In this document: one piece after another, positions 1-6,824 of the stretch
How the letters are laid out: each line of letters begins with the position of its first letter
How positions within the stretch are numbered: position 1 is the first letter of the stretch
Origin: an uncultured Bacteroidales bacterium
GTDB taxonomy: Bacteria; Bacteroidota; Bacteroidia; Bacteroidales; Muribaculaceae
Assembly (NCBI GenBank): GCA_945828175.1
Contig: CALZQD010000005.1
Location: 1-17,854, forward strand
Direction: 5' to 3'
Length of the DNA stretch: 17,854 bases
Made by a program: the position numbers and the translations under genes
The notes under the pieces: generated by a model
Databases searched by the model: none
What the model was told of the DNA's origin: nothing
The model's input: only the letters and a program-made list of their open reading frames with translations

Positions 1-45
1 GATTCCTCTACGTCTCGTGGGCTCGGAGATGTGTATAAGAGACAG
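1..45 (+). other. Untrimmed Illumina Nextera i7 adapter (artefact)
   Basis: Bases 12-45 match the Nextera read-2 transposase adapter exactly, including the 19-base Tn5 mosaic end at 27-45. Bases 4-11 (TCCTCTAC) match the i7 index I know as N712, and bases 1-3 (GAT) fit the end of the P7 primer. This is library sequence, not genome. Real sequence begins at base 46. Reading frames through it give the peptides MGSEMCIRDS and MYKRQ on the plus strand and SYTHLRAHET on the minus strand, which are recurrent adapter translations in protein databases. Confidence 0.98.
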
Positions 46-46
46 C

Positions 47-1411
47 ATCATCGACTATGCGCGCGAGACAGGCCGTCCGGCGGTCATCAACCTGTCGCTC
101 GGCTCGACCCTCGGGCCTCACGACGGCAGCGACCTGTTCTGCCGCTATCTCGACCTCTGCGCCGAAGAGGCGACGATATGCCTCTCGGCCGGCAACCACG
201 GCAACTCGAGGGTGACGCTGACGAAGACATTCGACGACGATACAGAGCCCGTCGGGTCGACATTAGAAAGCCGCCGCGGCTGGGACGGACTCGCCGTCGA
301 CGGCCAATCGGAGGCGTGGAGCTCAGACGGCCGCCCGCTGACGATGACCTTCAAAATCTTCGACGTCAACGAGCGCCGCTTCGTCTACACCTCGCCCGAA
401 ATCAAAGAAGGCGAACAGATAATCGACTCGGAGAGCGATGCTGATTTCGCCAAATATCTCAAAGGCTATATCGTCGCTTCGGCGGGAGTGTCGCCGCACA
501 ACGGGCGCTACTGCATCAGCTTCGCCTACGACTACCGCTGCGGCGAGACGAACATCCACGGACCGTGGGCGCGCTACTACCTCTGCGTCTACGTCGCGGG
601 CGAGAAAGGCTCGACCGTCTATGTCTGGGCCGACGGCAGCTCGTCGTTCTTCCAGAATCTGCGACAGGCCGGACTGCCCGACGGCGGCAGCGAGATGTCG
701 ATAAGCAGCATGGCCTGCGGACGCAATACGATATGCGTCGGGGCGATGAACAGCCGCAACAGTGTGAAATTGGCCAACGGTAACACCGTTAACTGGGATT
801 TCAAGGTTGGCGACGTTGCCGCGTTCTCGTCATACGGCTCACGGCTGAGCGACGGCTCGGCCCTGCCCGACTTCTGTGCGCCCGGCAATCAGGTAATCTC
901 GGCGATGAACCGCTACTACGTCGAAAAGTACCCCGGTAGCATCGCCCTCGTCACCGACATCACCCGCGGCGAGGGGCGCGACCACTACTGGTTCTATGAC
1001 TGCGGCACGTCGATGTCGTCGCCTCACGCCGCCGGCATCTTCGCCCTGTGGCTCGAGGCCGACCCCACCCTCACACCCGGCCAACTCAAAGAGATAGCAG
1101 TGACAACTGCCAGACGCAGCGACGACGGCAACCGCAGCGCAGCCCGCGGCGCCGGAGACATCGACGCCGTCGCCGGACTGAAAGAAGTGCTGCGCCGCGC
1201 GGGCATCAGCTCTGTCACCGTCAAGCCGATAATCAGCGTCAGCGACGGCTACGTCAGGGCCGAAACTACCGGCTGCGAGAATCCTGTCATAGAAATTCAC
1301 GACATCGCCGGACACAGCGTCGACGCGGATGAAAGGCTGCGACCGGGCGTCTACATCGTCGCCGTGACGACGCCGTCGCAGAGGCTCACATCTAAAATAT
1401 GTGTGAAGTAA
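47..1411 (+). CDS. S8 (subtilisin-like) serine protease, 5'-truncated, with C-terminal sorting tail
   Basis: A secreted serine endopeptidase cut at its 5' end by the adapter; 454 codons remain, numbered from the first complete genomic codon at 47. Visible are the substrate-binding strand VINLSLGS (13-20), the oxyanion-hole Asn in SAGNHGN (N50) and the catalytic Ser in GTSMSSPHAAG (S322). The catalytic Asp and His, the propeptide and the signal peptide would lie in the missing part. Asn to Ser spans about 270 residues, against about 66 in subtilisin, so a beta-rich domain of roughly 200 residues (about 55-250) is inserted there, as in CspA/C5a-peptidase-like subtilases. The last 60 residues resemble a type A T9SS/Por sorting domain, with PGVYIV followed by a terminal basic KICVK, which suggests export and surface attachment. 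Any GTG or ATG start inside the adapter is spurious. The family call is firm; substrate unknown. Confidence 0.9.
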   Translation: MIDYARETGRPAVINLSLGSTLGPHDGSDLFCRYLDLCAEEATICLSAGNHGNSRVTLTKTFDDDTEPVGSTLESRRGWDGLAVDGQSEAWSSDGRPLTMTFKIFDVNERRFVYTSPEIKEGEQIIDSESDADFAKYLKGYIVASAGVSPHNGRYCISFAYDYRCGETNIHGPWARYYLCVYVAGEKGSTVYVWADGSSSFFQNLRQAGLPDGGSEMSISSMACGRNTICVGAMNSRNSVKLANGNTVNWDFKVGDVAAFSSYGSRLSDGSALPDFCAPGNQVISAMNRYYVEKYPGSIALVTDITRGEGRDHYWFYDCGTSMSSPHAAGIFALWLEADPTLTPGQLKEIAVTTARRSDDGNRSAARGAGDIDAVAGLKEVLRRAGISSVTVKPIISVSDGYVRAETTGCENPVIEIHDIAGHSVDADERLRPGVYIVAVTTPSQRLTSKICVK

Positions 1412-1435
1412 GACACAGCTTTACGTTTTTTTTGT

Positions 1436-1443
1436 TACTTTTG
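1436..1443 (+). promoter_or_regulatory. Bacteroidota -7 box upstream of cdsA
   Basis: TACTTTTG fits the Bacteroidota primary-sigma -7 consensus TAnnTTTG. It lies 23 bases before the cdsA ATG and just after the protease stop codon, so cdsA probably starts its own short-leader transcript. I see no convincing TTTG -33 box 19-21 bases upstream. Confidence 0.55.
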
Positions 1444-1466
1444 TCGAAAACAAAGTAACCGTTATA

Positions 1467-2300
1467 ATGAAAAACGTCATCACTCGTTCGATATCAGGCG
1501 CCGTATATGTGGCGCTGATTATTTTAGCCATCCTAGCCGGCCGCTACGGCATCTTAGCGCTTACGGCAGTCTTCGCTCTGCTCGCAGGCATTGAATATCA
1601 CCAGCTTGTCGCCGCGAAAGGCGGCAGAAAGGCTGTCACGGCGGCGATAAACACCGTCGACATCGTCGTCGTGCTGCTCCTGCAGGCTGCGTCATTCACC
1701 CTGACACAGTTTTATTTAGGCTCATTCTTTGCCTTCAGCGTCGCGCTCGTCGTCTTCATCGCCGCGAGATTCGTGCTGGCGCTCTACGACAAACGCCCCG
1801 AGGCTTTCGCCGAAATCGGGCGCTCGGTGCTCGGCTATGTCTATATCGGCCTGCCGCTCGGCTCGCTCAACCTGCTCGGCATGTTCCCCGAAGCGTTCTG
1901 GTTTACACTGGCGATGTTCGTGATGATATGGCTCAACGACACGGGCGCATTCTGCGTCGGCAGCCTCTTCGGACGCCGCAAGCTCTTCGAGCGCCTGTCG
2001 CCTAAAAAGTCGTGGGAAGGCTTCTGGGGCGGCATGTTGTTCTGCGCCCTGGCCGGCGTGGTGTTCTATTATATCGCTGACAGCAGCCTCCCGCTCGGCG
2101 CATGGATCGGTCTCGGCGTCACCGTCTCGGTCATTTCGACCTGGGGCGACCTCTTCGAGTCGATGATGAAGCGCTCGCTCGGCGTGAAGGACTCGGGCAA
2201 GCTTATCCCCGGCCACGGCGGCATACTCGACCGCATCGACTCGCTGCTTTTCGTAGCGCCCGTGACGGTCATCTATCTTATGTTATTACTTATGCTCTGA
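1467..2300 (+). CDS. cdsA: Phosphatidate cytidylyltransferase (CDP-diacylglycerol synthase)
   Basis: Converts phosphatidic acid and CTP to CDP-diacylglycerol and pyrophosphate, the branch-point precursor of bacterial phospholipids, in the inner membrane. The 277-residue protein has several hydrophobic segments (about 10-45, 62-78, 86-105, 120-160, 188-225 and 258-277). The CDP-alcohol synthase signature is complete at 232-258: S232, K235-R236, K241-D242, H250-G-G and D255-R-I-D258. The preceding SPKKSWEG (178-185) is also typical. Length is normal for the family. The ATG at 1467 is chosen because it sits just downstream of a -7 box and gives a normal N-terminal helix. The next gene begins 27 bases after the stop and may be cotranscribed. 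The stop codon is the loop of a perfect hairpin. Confidence 0.96.
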   Translation: MKNVITRSISGAVYVALIILAILAGRYGILALTAVFALLAGIEYHQLVAAKGGRKAVTAAINTVDIVVVLLLQAASFTLTQFYLGSFFAFSVALVVFIAARFVLALYDKRPEAFAEIGRSVLGYVYIGLPLGSLNLLGMFPEAFWFTLAMFVMIWLNDTGAFCVGSLFGRRKLFERLSPKKSWEGFWGGMLFCALAGVVFYYIADSSLPLGAWIGLGVTVSVISTWGDLFESMMKRSLGVKDSGKLIPGHGGILDRIDSLLFVAPVTVIYLMLLLML

Positions 2301-2308
2301 GAGCATAA
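2290..2308 (+). other. Perfect 8-bp hairpin with the cdsA stop codon as its loop
   Basis: TTATGCTC (2290-2297) and GAGCATAA (2301-2308) are exact reverse complements. The three loop bases are the TGA stop codon of cdsA. No T-run follows, so it is not a standard intrinsic terminator. It could act as a stop-proximal pause, an mRNA-stability element or a partial barrier between cdsA and the GH9 gene. Role is inferred. Confidence 0.6.
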
Positions 2309-2327
2309 ACTCTAAAACCATACCCCC

Positions 2328-4133
2328 ATGAAAAACAAATACCGCGCGTTAGCCGCCGCTGTCTGCCTGACAGCACCAATGCTGTCACAGGCAGCCCTGA
2401 GAGTCAACCAGGCAGGTTATCTCACCGATGACCTCAAGAGTGCCATTTATCTCGGCGACCTCAATCCGTCGGGCCTCATCTTCTCGATTTCGGGCCCCGA
2501 TGGCGTCATTGACGTCGACAGCGTCGTCTCGGCGGCAGCGTGGGAGCCGACGGCCCACTCGGCGCGCATATGGTTCACGTCGCTGACCGAGCCGGGCGAT
2601 TATGTACTTGCGATGAAAGACAGCAAGGGCTCGGTGCTCGACGTCATCAGATTTTATGTCGGCGACGACGCCTACAGCCGCCACAAGCTCTACGAACTAC
2701 CTCTCAACTATATACGTCAGCAGCGCTGCGGCTATAATCCGGTACTCGGCACGACCTGTCACACCCACGACGGCTTCGTAGTCGAGAGCGACAGCATCGA
2801 CGGACGCCACTACGACGTCACAGGCGGCTGGCATGACGCCTCAGACTACCTGCAGTATCTGACGACGTCGGCCAACTCGGTCTACCAGATGCTCTTCGCC
2901 TACGATAGCAATCCGGCAGTATGGACAGACAGCCATGACGCCCGCGGCGACAAGAACGCCAACGGCGTGGCCGACATCCTCGACGAGGCCCGCTGGGGTC
3001 TCGAGTGGATGATGAAGATGAATCCCGAAGAGGGCATCTATTTCAACCAGATTGCCGACGACCGCGACCACAAATACGCCGGACTTCCCGCGCAGGACAG
3101 CGTCGACTACGGCCGCGGCCCGGGTCTCGACCGCCCGGTCTACACCTGCTCGAATCATCCCACCGGCCTGATGAAATATAAGAACCGCAGCCGCGGCCTG
3201 GCATCGTCGGTAGGCAAATTCGCCTCGTCGTTTGCCTTGGGCGCCAAAGTCTTCGCCGACATCGATAGCGCATTCGCAGCCGAGCTCGGCCGCCACGCCG
3301 AAGCAGCCTACGGCGTCGCAAAGGCCAATCCGGGTCCCTGTCAGACCGCACCCGGCTCGTCGCCCTACTTCTATGAAGAAGACAACTGGACCGACGACCT
3401 CGAGCTCGCGGCCATCAGCCTCTATAATAAAAACGGCGACGAGAAATATCTCATCGACGCCGTCGACTACGGCCGCATGGAGCCCGTGACGCCCTGGATG
3501 GGAGCCGACTCGGCGCGCCCCTACCAGTGGTATCCCTTCGTCAATCTCGGCCACGCACGCATCGCCGAACTCGCCGGCGGCAAGACCCGCGACGAATTTA
3601 TCAGGAACCTGCGCAGCGGCCTCGACCGCGTCGCCGAGCGCGGCAGCTCGAACGTGTTCAACTACGGCATACCCTTTATCTGGTGCTCTAACAACCTCGC
3701 CGTCGCCTTCGTGACTCAGGCCATGCTCTACCGCGAGCTGACCGGCGACACGCGCTACCTCGCCGCCGAGACAGCCGCCCGCGACTGGCTCTTCGGCCTC
3801 AACCCGTGGGGTCAGACCATGATAATCCTGCCGGAAGAAATAACGAAATCGAGTCCGACCGACCCCCACGCGGCTCTGAGCAACACGAGCCTGCACGGCC
3901 AGGCCGGACGCCACGCCCTCATCGGCGGTCTTGTAGACGGCCCTGTCTACACGGCCATCTTCAACAAGCTCTGGGGCGTAAGGCTGCGACGCGACGACGC
4001 ATTCAAAGACTTCCAGAACTCGACCGTAGTCTACCACGACGACTACGCCGACTACTCGACCAACGAGCCGACGCTCGACGGCACCGCGTCGCTGACCTAT
4101 ATGCTCGGCCGACTTGCCTCAAAAGCTAAATAA
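2328..4133 (+). CDS. Secreted glycoside hydrolase family 9 (endoglucanase/cellulase type)
   Basis: An inverting glycoside hydrolase predicted to cut beta-1,4-glucans or related beta-glucans. Residues 1-22 form a signal peptide (KNKYR basic region, hydrophobic core, LSQAA cleavage site) with no lipobox, so periplasmic or exported. An N-terminal Ig-like cellulase domain spans about 23-112 (RVNQAGYLTDDLKSAI opening), followed by the GH9 alpha/alpha barrel from about 118. The catalytic-Asp region is GGWHDASDY (166-174, D170/D173); the usual DAGD is DASD here. The late motif FGLNPWGQ and D512-P-H513 matches the substrate-binding His region, and DYADYSTNE (572-580) supplies the general-acid Glu E580. 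At 601 residues it has full family length. It stands alone, with no SusC/SusD pair or other glycanase in view. Family is firm, exact substrate is not. Confidence 0.93.
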   Translation: MKNKYRALAAAVCLTAPMLSQAALRVNQAGYLTDDLKSAIYLGDLNPSGLIFSISGPDGVIDVDSVVSAAAWEPTAHSARIWFTSLTEPGDYVLAMKDSKGSVLDVIRFYVGDDAYSRHKLYELPLNYIRQQRCGYNPVLGTTCHTHDGFVVESDSIDGRHYDVTGGWHDASDYLQYLTTSANSVYQMLFAYDSNPAVWTDSHDARGDKNANGVADILDEARWGLEWMMKMNPEEGIYFNQIADDRDHKYAGLPAQDSVDYGRGPGLDRPVYTCSNHPTGLMKYKNRSRGLASSVGKFASSFALGAKVFADIDSAFAAELGRHAEAAYGVAKANPGPCQTAPGSSPYFYEEDNWTDDLELAAISLYNKNGDEKYLIDAVDYGRMEPVTPWMGADSARPYQWYPFVNLGHARIAELAGGKTRDEFIRNLRSGLDRVAERGSSNVFNYGIPFIWCSNNLAVAFVTQAMLYRELTGDTRYLAAETAARDWLFGLNPWGQTMIILPEEITKSSPTDPHAALSNTSLHGQAGRHALIGGLVDGPVYTAIFNKLWGVRLRRDDAFKDFQNSTVVYHDDYADYSTNEPTLDGTASLTYMLGRLASKAK

Positions 4134-4197
4134 ACAGGGGCAACAGATTCATAATAAGCTTAAAAAAACAGAAAGGCCAAAACTTAGACGGCAATAT

Positions 4198-4228
4198 TTT
4201 GTATCTAAGGCAAAAAGCATTATCTTTG
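4198..4228 (+). promoter_or_regulatory. Bacteroidota promoter for the phosphohexomutase gene
   Basis: A -33 box TTTG (4198-4201) and a -7 box TATCTTTG (4221-4228, fits TAnnTTTG) are separated by 19 bases, the spacing expected for the Bacteroidota primary sigma factor. Transcription would start near 4235 and give a leader of about 55 bases to the ATG at 4289. This is the best promoter match in the window. It also argues against translation starting at the in-frame ATG at 4199, which lies within the promoter. Confidence 0.8.
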
Positions 4229-4288
4229 CTAAAGTCAAAGACACTGCGACAGATTATTAACAAACTAACATATAATACCATAAACCAA

Positions 4289-6040
4289 ATGGCAACACAA
4301 GACAATCTTTTAAAAGACGTTATCGCCAAAGCCGAGACCTGGCTGGGCGAAGGATATGACGCTGAAACACGCGCAGAAGTAAAACGCATGCTTGACGCAG
4401 AAGACAAGACCGAGCTGATTGAGTCGTTCTACAAAGACCTCGAATTCGGCACAGGCGGTCTGCGCGGCATCATGGGCTCAGGCACCAACCGCATGAACAT
4501 CTACACCGTCGGCGCCGCCACCCAGGGTCTGGCCAACTACCTGAAGGAGGCCTTCAAAGACCTGCCCGAAATCAGCGTTGTCGTCGGCCACGACGTGCGC
4601 AACAACTCGCGCAAGTTCGCCGAAATCGTCGCCAACATCTTCTCGGCCAACGGCATCAAGGTATATCTCTTCGATTCGTTCCGTCCGACTCCCGAGCTGT
4701 CGTTTGCAATCCGCAAACTCGGCTGCCAGAGCGGTGTCAACATCACAGCGTCGCATAACCCCAAAATCTATAACGGCTACAAGGCCTACTGGAGCGACGG
4801 CGCCCAGATCATCGCACCCCACGACGTCAACATCATCGACCACGTCAACCGCATCAAGAGCGTCAGCGAAATCAAGTTCGAAGGCAACCCCGCCAAGATT
4901 GAAATCATCGGCGACAAGATGGACAACGACTTCCTGACAGCCATCCAGACCCTGTCGCTCGACCCCGAAGTCATCAAGCGCCACTCTGACCTCAAGATTG
5001 TCTACACCCCTATCCACGGCACAGGCGTCAAACTCATCCCCGAATCGCTGCGCCGCTGGGGCTTCACCAATATCATCCACGTCCCCGAACAGGACATCCC
5101 CTCGGGCGAGTTCCCCACAGTTGCATCGCCTAACCCCGAGAACCCCGAGGCCATGGCAATGGCTATCGCCAAAGCCAAGGAAGTAGGCGCCGACCTCGTC
5201 GTCGCATCTGACCCCGACGCCGACCGCATCGGCTGCGTCATCCGCGACAACAACGGCGAATACCAGCTCATCAACGGCAACCAGATTGTGATGATTCTGC
5301 TCAACTACATCATGCGCCGCAACCGCGAGATGGGCAAGTTGACCGGCAACGAATATGTCGTGAAGACCATCGTGACGACCGAGACTATCAAGTCGATCGC
5401 CGAAAACTACAACATCAAGATGTATGACTGCTACACCGGCTTCAAGTGGATCGCCTCTGTCATCCGCGAGAACGAGGGCACGATGCGCTACCTCGGCGGC
5501 GGTGAAGAGAGCTACGGCTTCCTCGCCGAAGACTTCTGCCGCGACAAAGACTCTGTATCGGCAATCTCGCTGATGGCTGAAATCTGCGCCTGGGCCAAGG
5601 ACCGCGGCATGGACTTCAACGAAATGCTCCAGGACATCTATATCCAGAACGGCTTCTCGCACGAGAAGGGCATCTCTGTCGTCCGCGAAGGCAAAGCCGG
5701 CGCCGAAGAGATTCAGCAGATTATGAAAGAGTTCCGCGCCAACCCGCCCAAATCGCTCGGCGGCAGCCCCGTCGTCACGGTCAAAGACTATGCCGACCTC
5801 AACTGCACCGATATGACGACAGGCAAGATCTCGAAGATGGACTTCCCGACAACGAGCAACGTCCTGCAGTTCTTCACCGCCGACCACTCGAAAGTTTCAG
5901 TGCGTCCTTCCGGCACAGAACCCAAGATTAAGTTCTACATGGAAGTTCACGACAAACTCGCCGGCAAAGACGACTACGAACGCGCCAACCGCGACGCCGC
6001 AGCCAAAATCGAAGCCATCAAGAAAGATCTCGGCATCTAA
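4289..6040 (+). CDS. Alpha-D-phosphohexomutase (phosphoglucomutase/phosphomannomutase type)
   Basis: Interconverts hexose 1-phosphate and 6-phosphate through a phosphoserine, feeding glycogen, cell-wall and polysaccharide sugar-nucleotide synthesis in the cytoplasm. All four family loops are present in the 583 residues: phosphoserine loop TASHNP (153-158, S155), metal loop DPDADR (308-313), sugar-specificity loop GEESYG (405-410) and phosphate-binding loop RPSGTEPK (539-546). The opening GTGGLRG (54-60) is typical of the longer PGM2-like group, and the length agrees. The start at 4289 (MATQDNLL) is preferred to the in-frame ATG at 4199, because the extra 30 residues would be read from the promoter. 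A stem-loop follows the stop. Glucose versus mannose, or phosphopentose, specificity cannot be settled from the motifs, so no symbol is given. Confidence 0.95.
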   Translation: MATQDNLLKDVIAKAETWLGEGYDAETRAEVKRMLDAEDKTELIESFYKDLEFGTGGLRGIMGSGTNRMNIYTVGAATQGLANYLKEAFKDLPEISVVVGHDVRNNSRKFAEIVANIFSANGIKVYLFDSFRPTPELSFAIRKLGCQSGVNITASHNPKIYNGYKAYWSDGAQIIAPHDVNIIDHVNRIKSVSEIKFEGNPAKIEIIGDKMDNDFLTAIQTLSLDPEVIKRHSDLKIVYTPIHGTGVKLIPESLRRWGFTNIIHVPEQDIPSGEFPTVASPNPENPEAMAMAIAKAKEVGADLVVASDPDADRIGCVIRDNNGEYQLINGNQIVMILLNYIMRRNREMGKLTGNEYVVKTIVTTETIKSIAENYNIKMYDCYTGFKWIASVIRENEGTMRYLGGGEESYGFLAEDFCRDKDSVSAISLMAEICAWAKDRGMDFNEMLQDIYIQNGFSHEKGISVVREGKAGAEEIQQIMKEFRANPPKSLGGSPVVTVKDYADLNCTDMTTGKISKMDFPTTSNVLQFFTADHSKVSVRPSGTEPKIKFYMEVHDKLAGKDDYERANRDAAAKIEAIKKDLGI

Positions 6041-6056
6041 TCAGACTCTATAGAAT

Positions 6057-6092
6057 TGACGGGGCTGTTGCATAACGACAATGGCCCCGTCA
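6057..6092 (+). terminator. Probable terminator or structured leader after the phosphohexomutase gene
   Basis: TGACGGGGC (6057-6065) and GCCCCGTCA (6084-6092) form a perfect 9-bp GC-rich stem with an 18-base loop. It is followed by an AT-rich stretch without a continuous T-run (ATTAATATATAG), so termination may be partial. An in-frame ATG at 6081 lies inside the stem-loop and is unlikely to be used for translation. Confidence 0.55.
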
Positions 6093-6116
6093 TTAATATA
6101 TAGTCATCATTATATA

Positions 6117-6824
6117 ATGGAAGTAATCTACGAAGACAACCACATCATCGTCGTCAACAAGCGTCCCGGCGAGATAGTCCAGGGCGACAAGACAGGCGAC
6201 AAGCCGCTCAGCGAGACAGTCAAAGAGTGGATTAAAGAGAAGTATGCCAAACCGGGGAATGTCTTTCTCGGCGTCGTCCACCGTCTCGACCGCCCGGTCG
6301 GCGGCCTCGTCATCTTCGCCAAGACGTCGAAGGCGCTTACCCGCCTCAACGAAATGTTCCGCAAGGGCGAGGTCGACAAGACCTACTGGGCCATCACGCG
6401 CAACCGTCCGCCGCACGACGAAGACATGCTGACCCACTACATCACGACGGTCGAGCGCACCAACAAATCGTATGCGTCGACGACTCCCAAGCCCGACGCC
6501 AAGGAGTCGCGCCTGAAATACCGCCTGCTCGCCTCGGGCGAACGCTACCACCTCGTCGAGGTCAAGCTGCTGACGGGCCGCAAGCATCAGATAAGGGTGC
6601 AGATGAGCTCCATCGGCTGCCCGATTCGCGGCGACCTGAAATATGGCGACAATCGCAGCAACGCCGACGGCAGCATATCGCTGATGGCACGGCACATCAC
6701 CTTCACCCACCCCGTCTCGGGCAAGCTGATTGACCTGACGGCGCCCGTACCCGACGAACGCCTGTGGACCGAGCTCGCTGCCGCCGCCCAAGGCAATATC
6801 AAACAAACCGACACCACATTATGA
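6117..6824 (+). CDS. RluA-family pseudouridine synthase
   Basis: Isomerises uridine to pseudouridine in rRNA or tRNA. The 235-residue protein opens with the typical RluA strand EVIYEDNHIIVVNKRPG (2-18). The catalytic motif is H55-R-L-D58-R-P-V-G-G, with D58 the expected nucleophile. The late LVEVKLLTGRKHQIRVQM segment, with the conserved R-x-HQIR element, is present. There is no N-terminal S4 domain, and the HRLDRP version places it among the short RluA relatives, so the target site cannot be predicted. The ATG at 6117 is chosen because homology begins there; the upstream in-frame ATG at 6081 sits in a hairpin. Its TGA overlaps the ATG of fmt in an ATGA junction, so the two are probably cotranscribed and translationally coupled. 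Confidence 0.92.
   Translation: MEVIYEDNHIIVVNKRPGEIVQGDKTGDKPLSETVKEWIKEKYAKPGNVFLGVVHRLDRPVGGLVIFAKTSKALTRLNEMFRKGEVDKTYWAITRNRPPHDEDMLTHYITTVERTNKSYASTTPKPDAKESRLKYRLLASGERYHLVEVKLLTGRKHQIRVQMSSIGCPIRGDLKYGDNRSNADGSISLMARHITFTHPVSGKLIDLTAPVPDERLWTELAAAAQGNIKQTDTTL

Noticed and set aside
17..46. GTG/ATG start for the first protease within the leading bases
   Set aside because: These codons are read from the Nextera adapter; the true N-terminus is missing.
8..444. Short frames beginning or ending in the adapter (MYKRQ..., ...SYTHLRAHET)
   Set aside because: Adapter translations fused to shadow frames of the protease gene.
2841..4037. Long minus-strand frame opposite the GH9 gene (398 codons)
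   Set aside because: Strong GC bias in codon position three keeps antisense frames open; the product shows no domain, and the plus strand encodes a complete GH9 enzyme.
4478..5887. Long minus-strand frame opposite the phosphohexomutase gene (469 codons)
   Set aside because: Antisense shadow rich in Asp/Val/Ala, with no recognisable motif; the plus strand has all phosphohexomutase loops.
6057..6116. Riboswitch upstream of the pseudouridine synthase
   Set aside because: A single 9-bp stem with an 18-base loop directly after the previous stop fits a terminator; no known aptamer core is visible.
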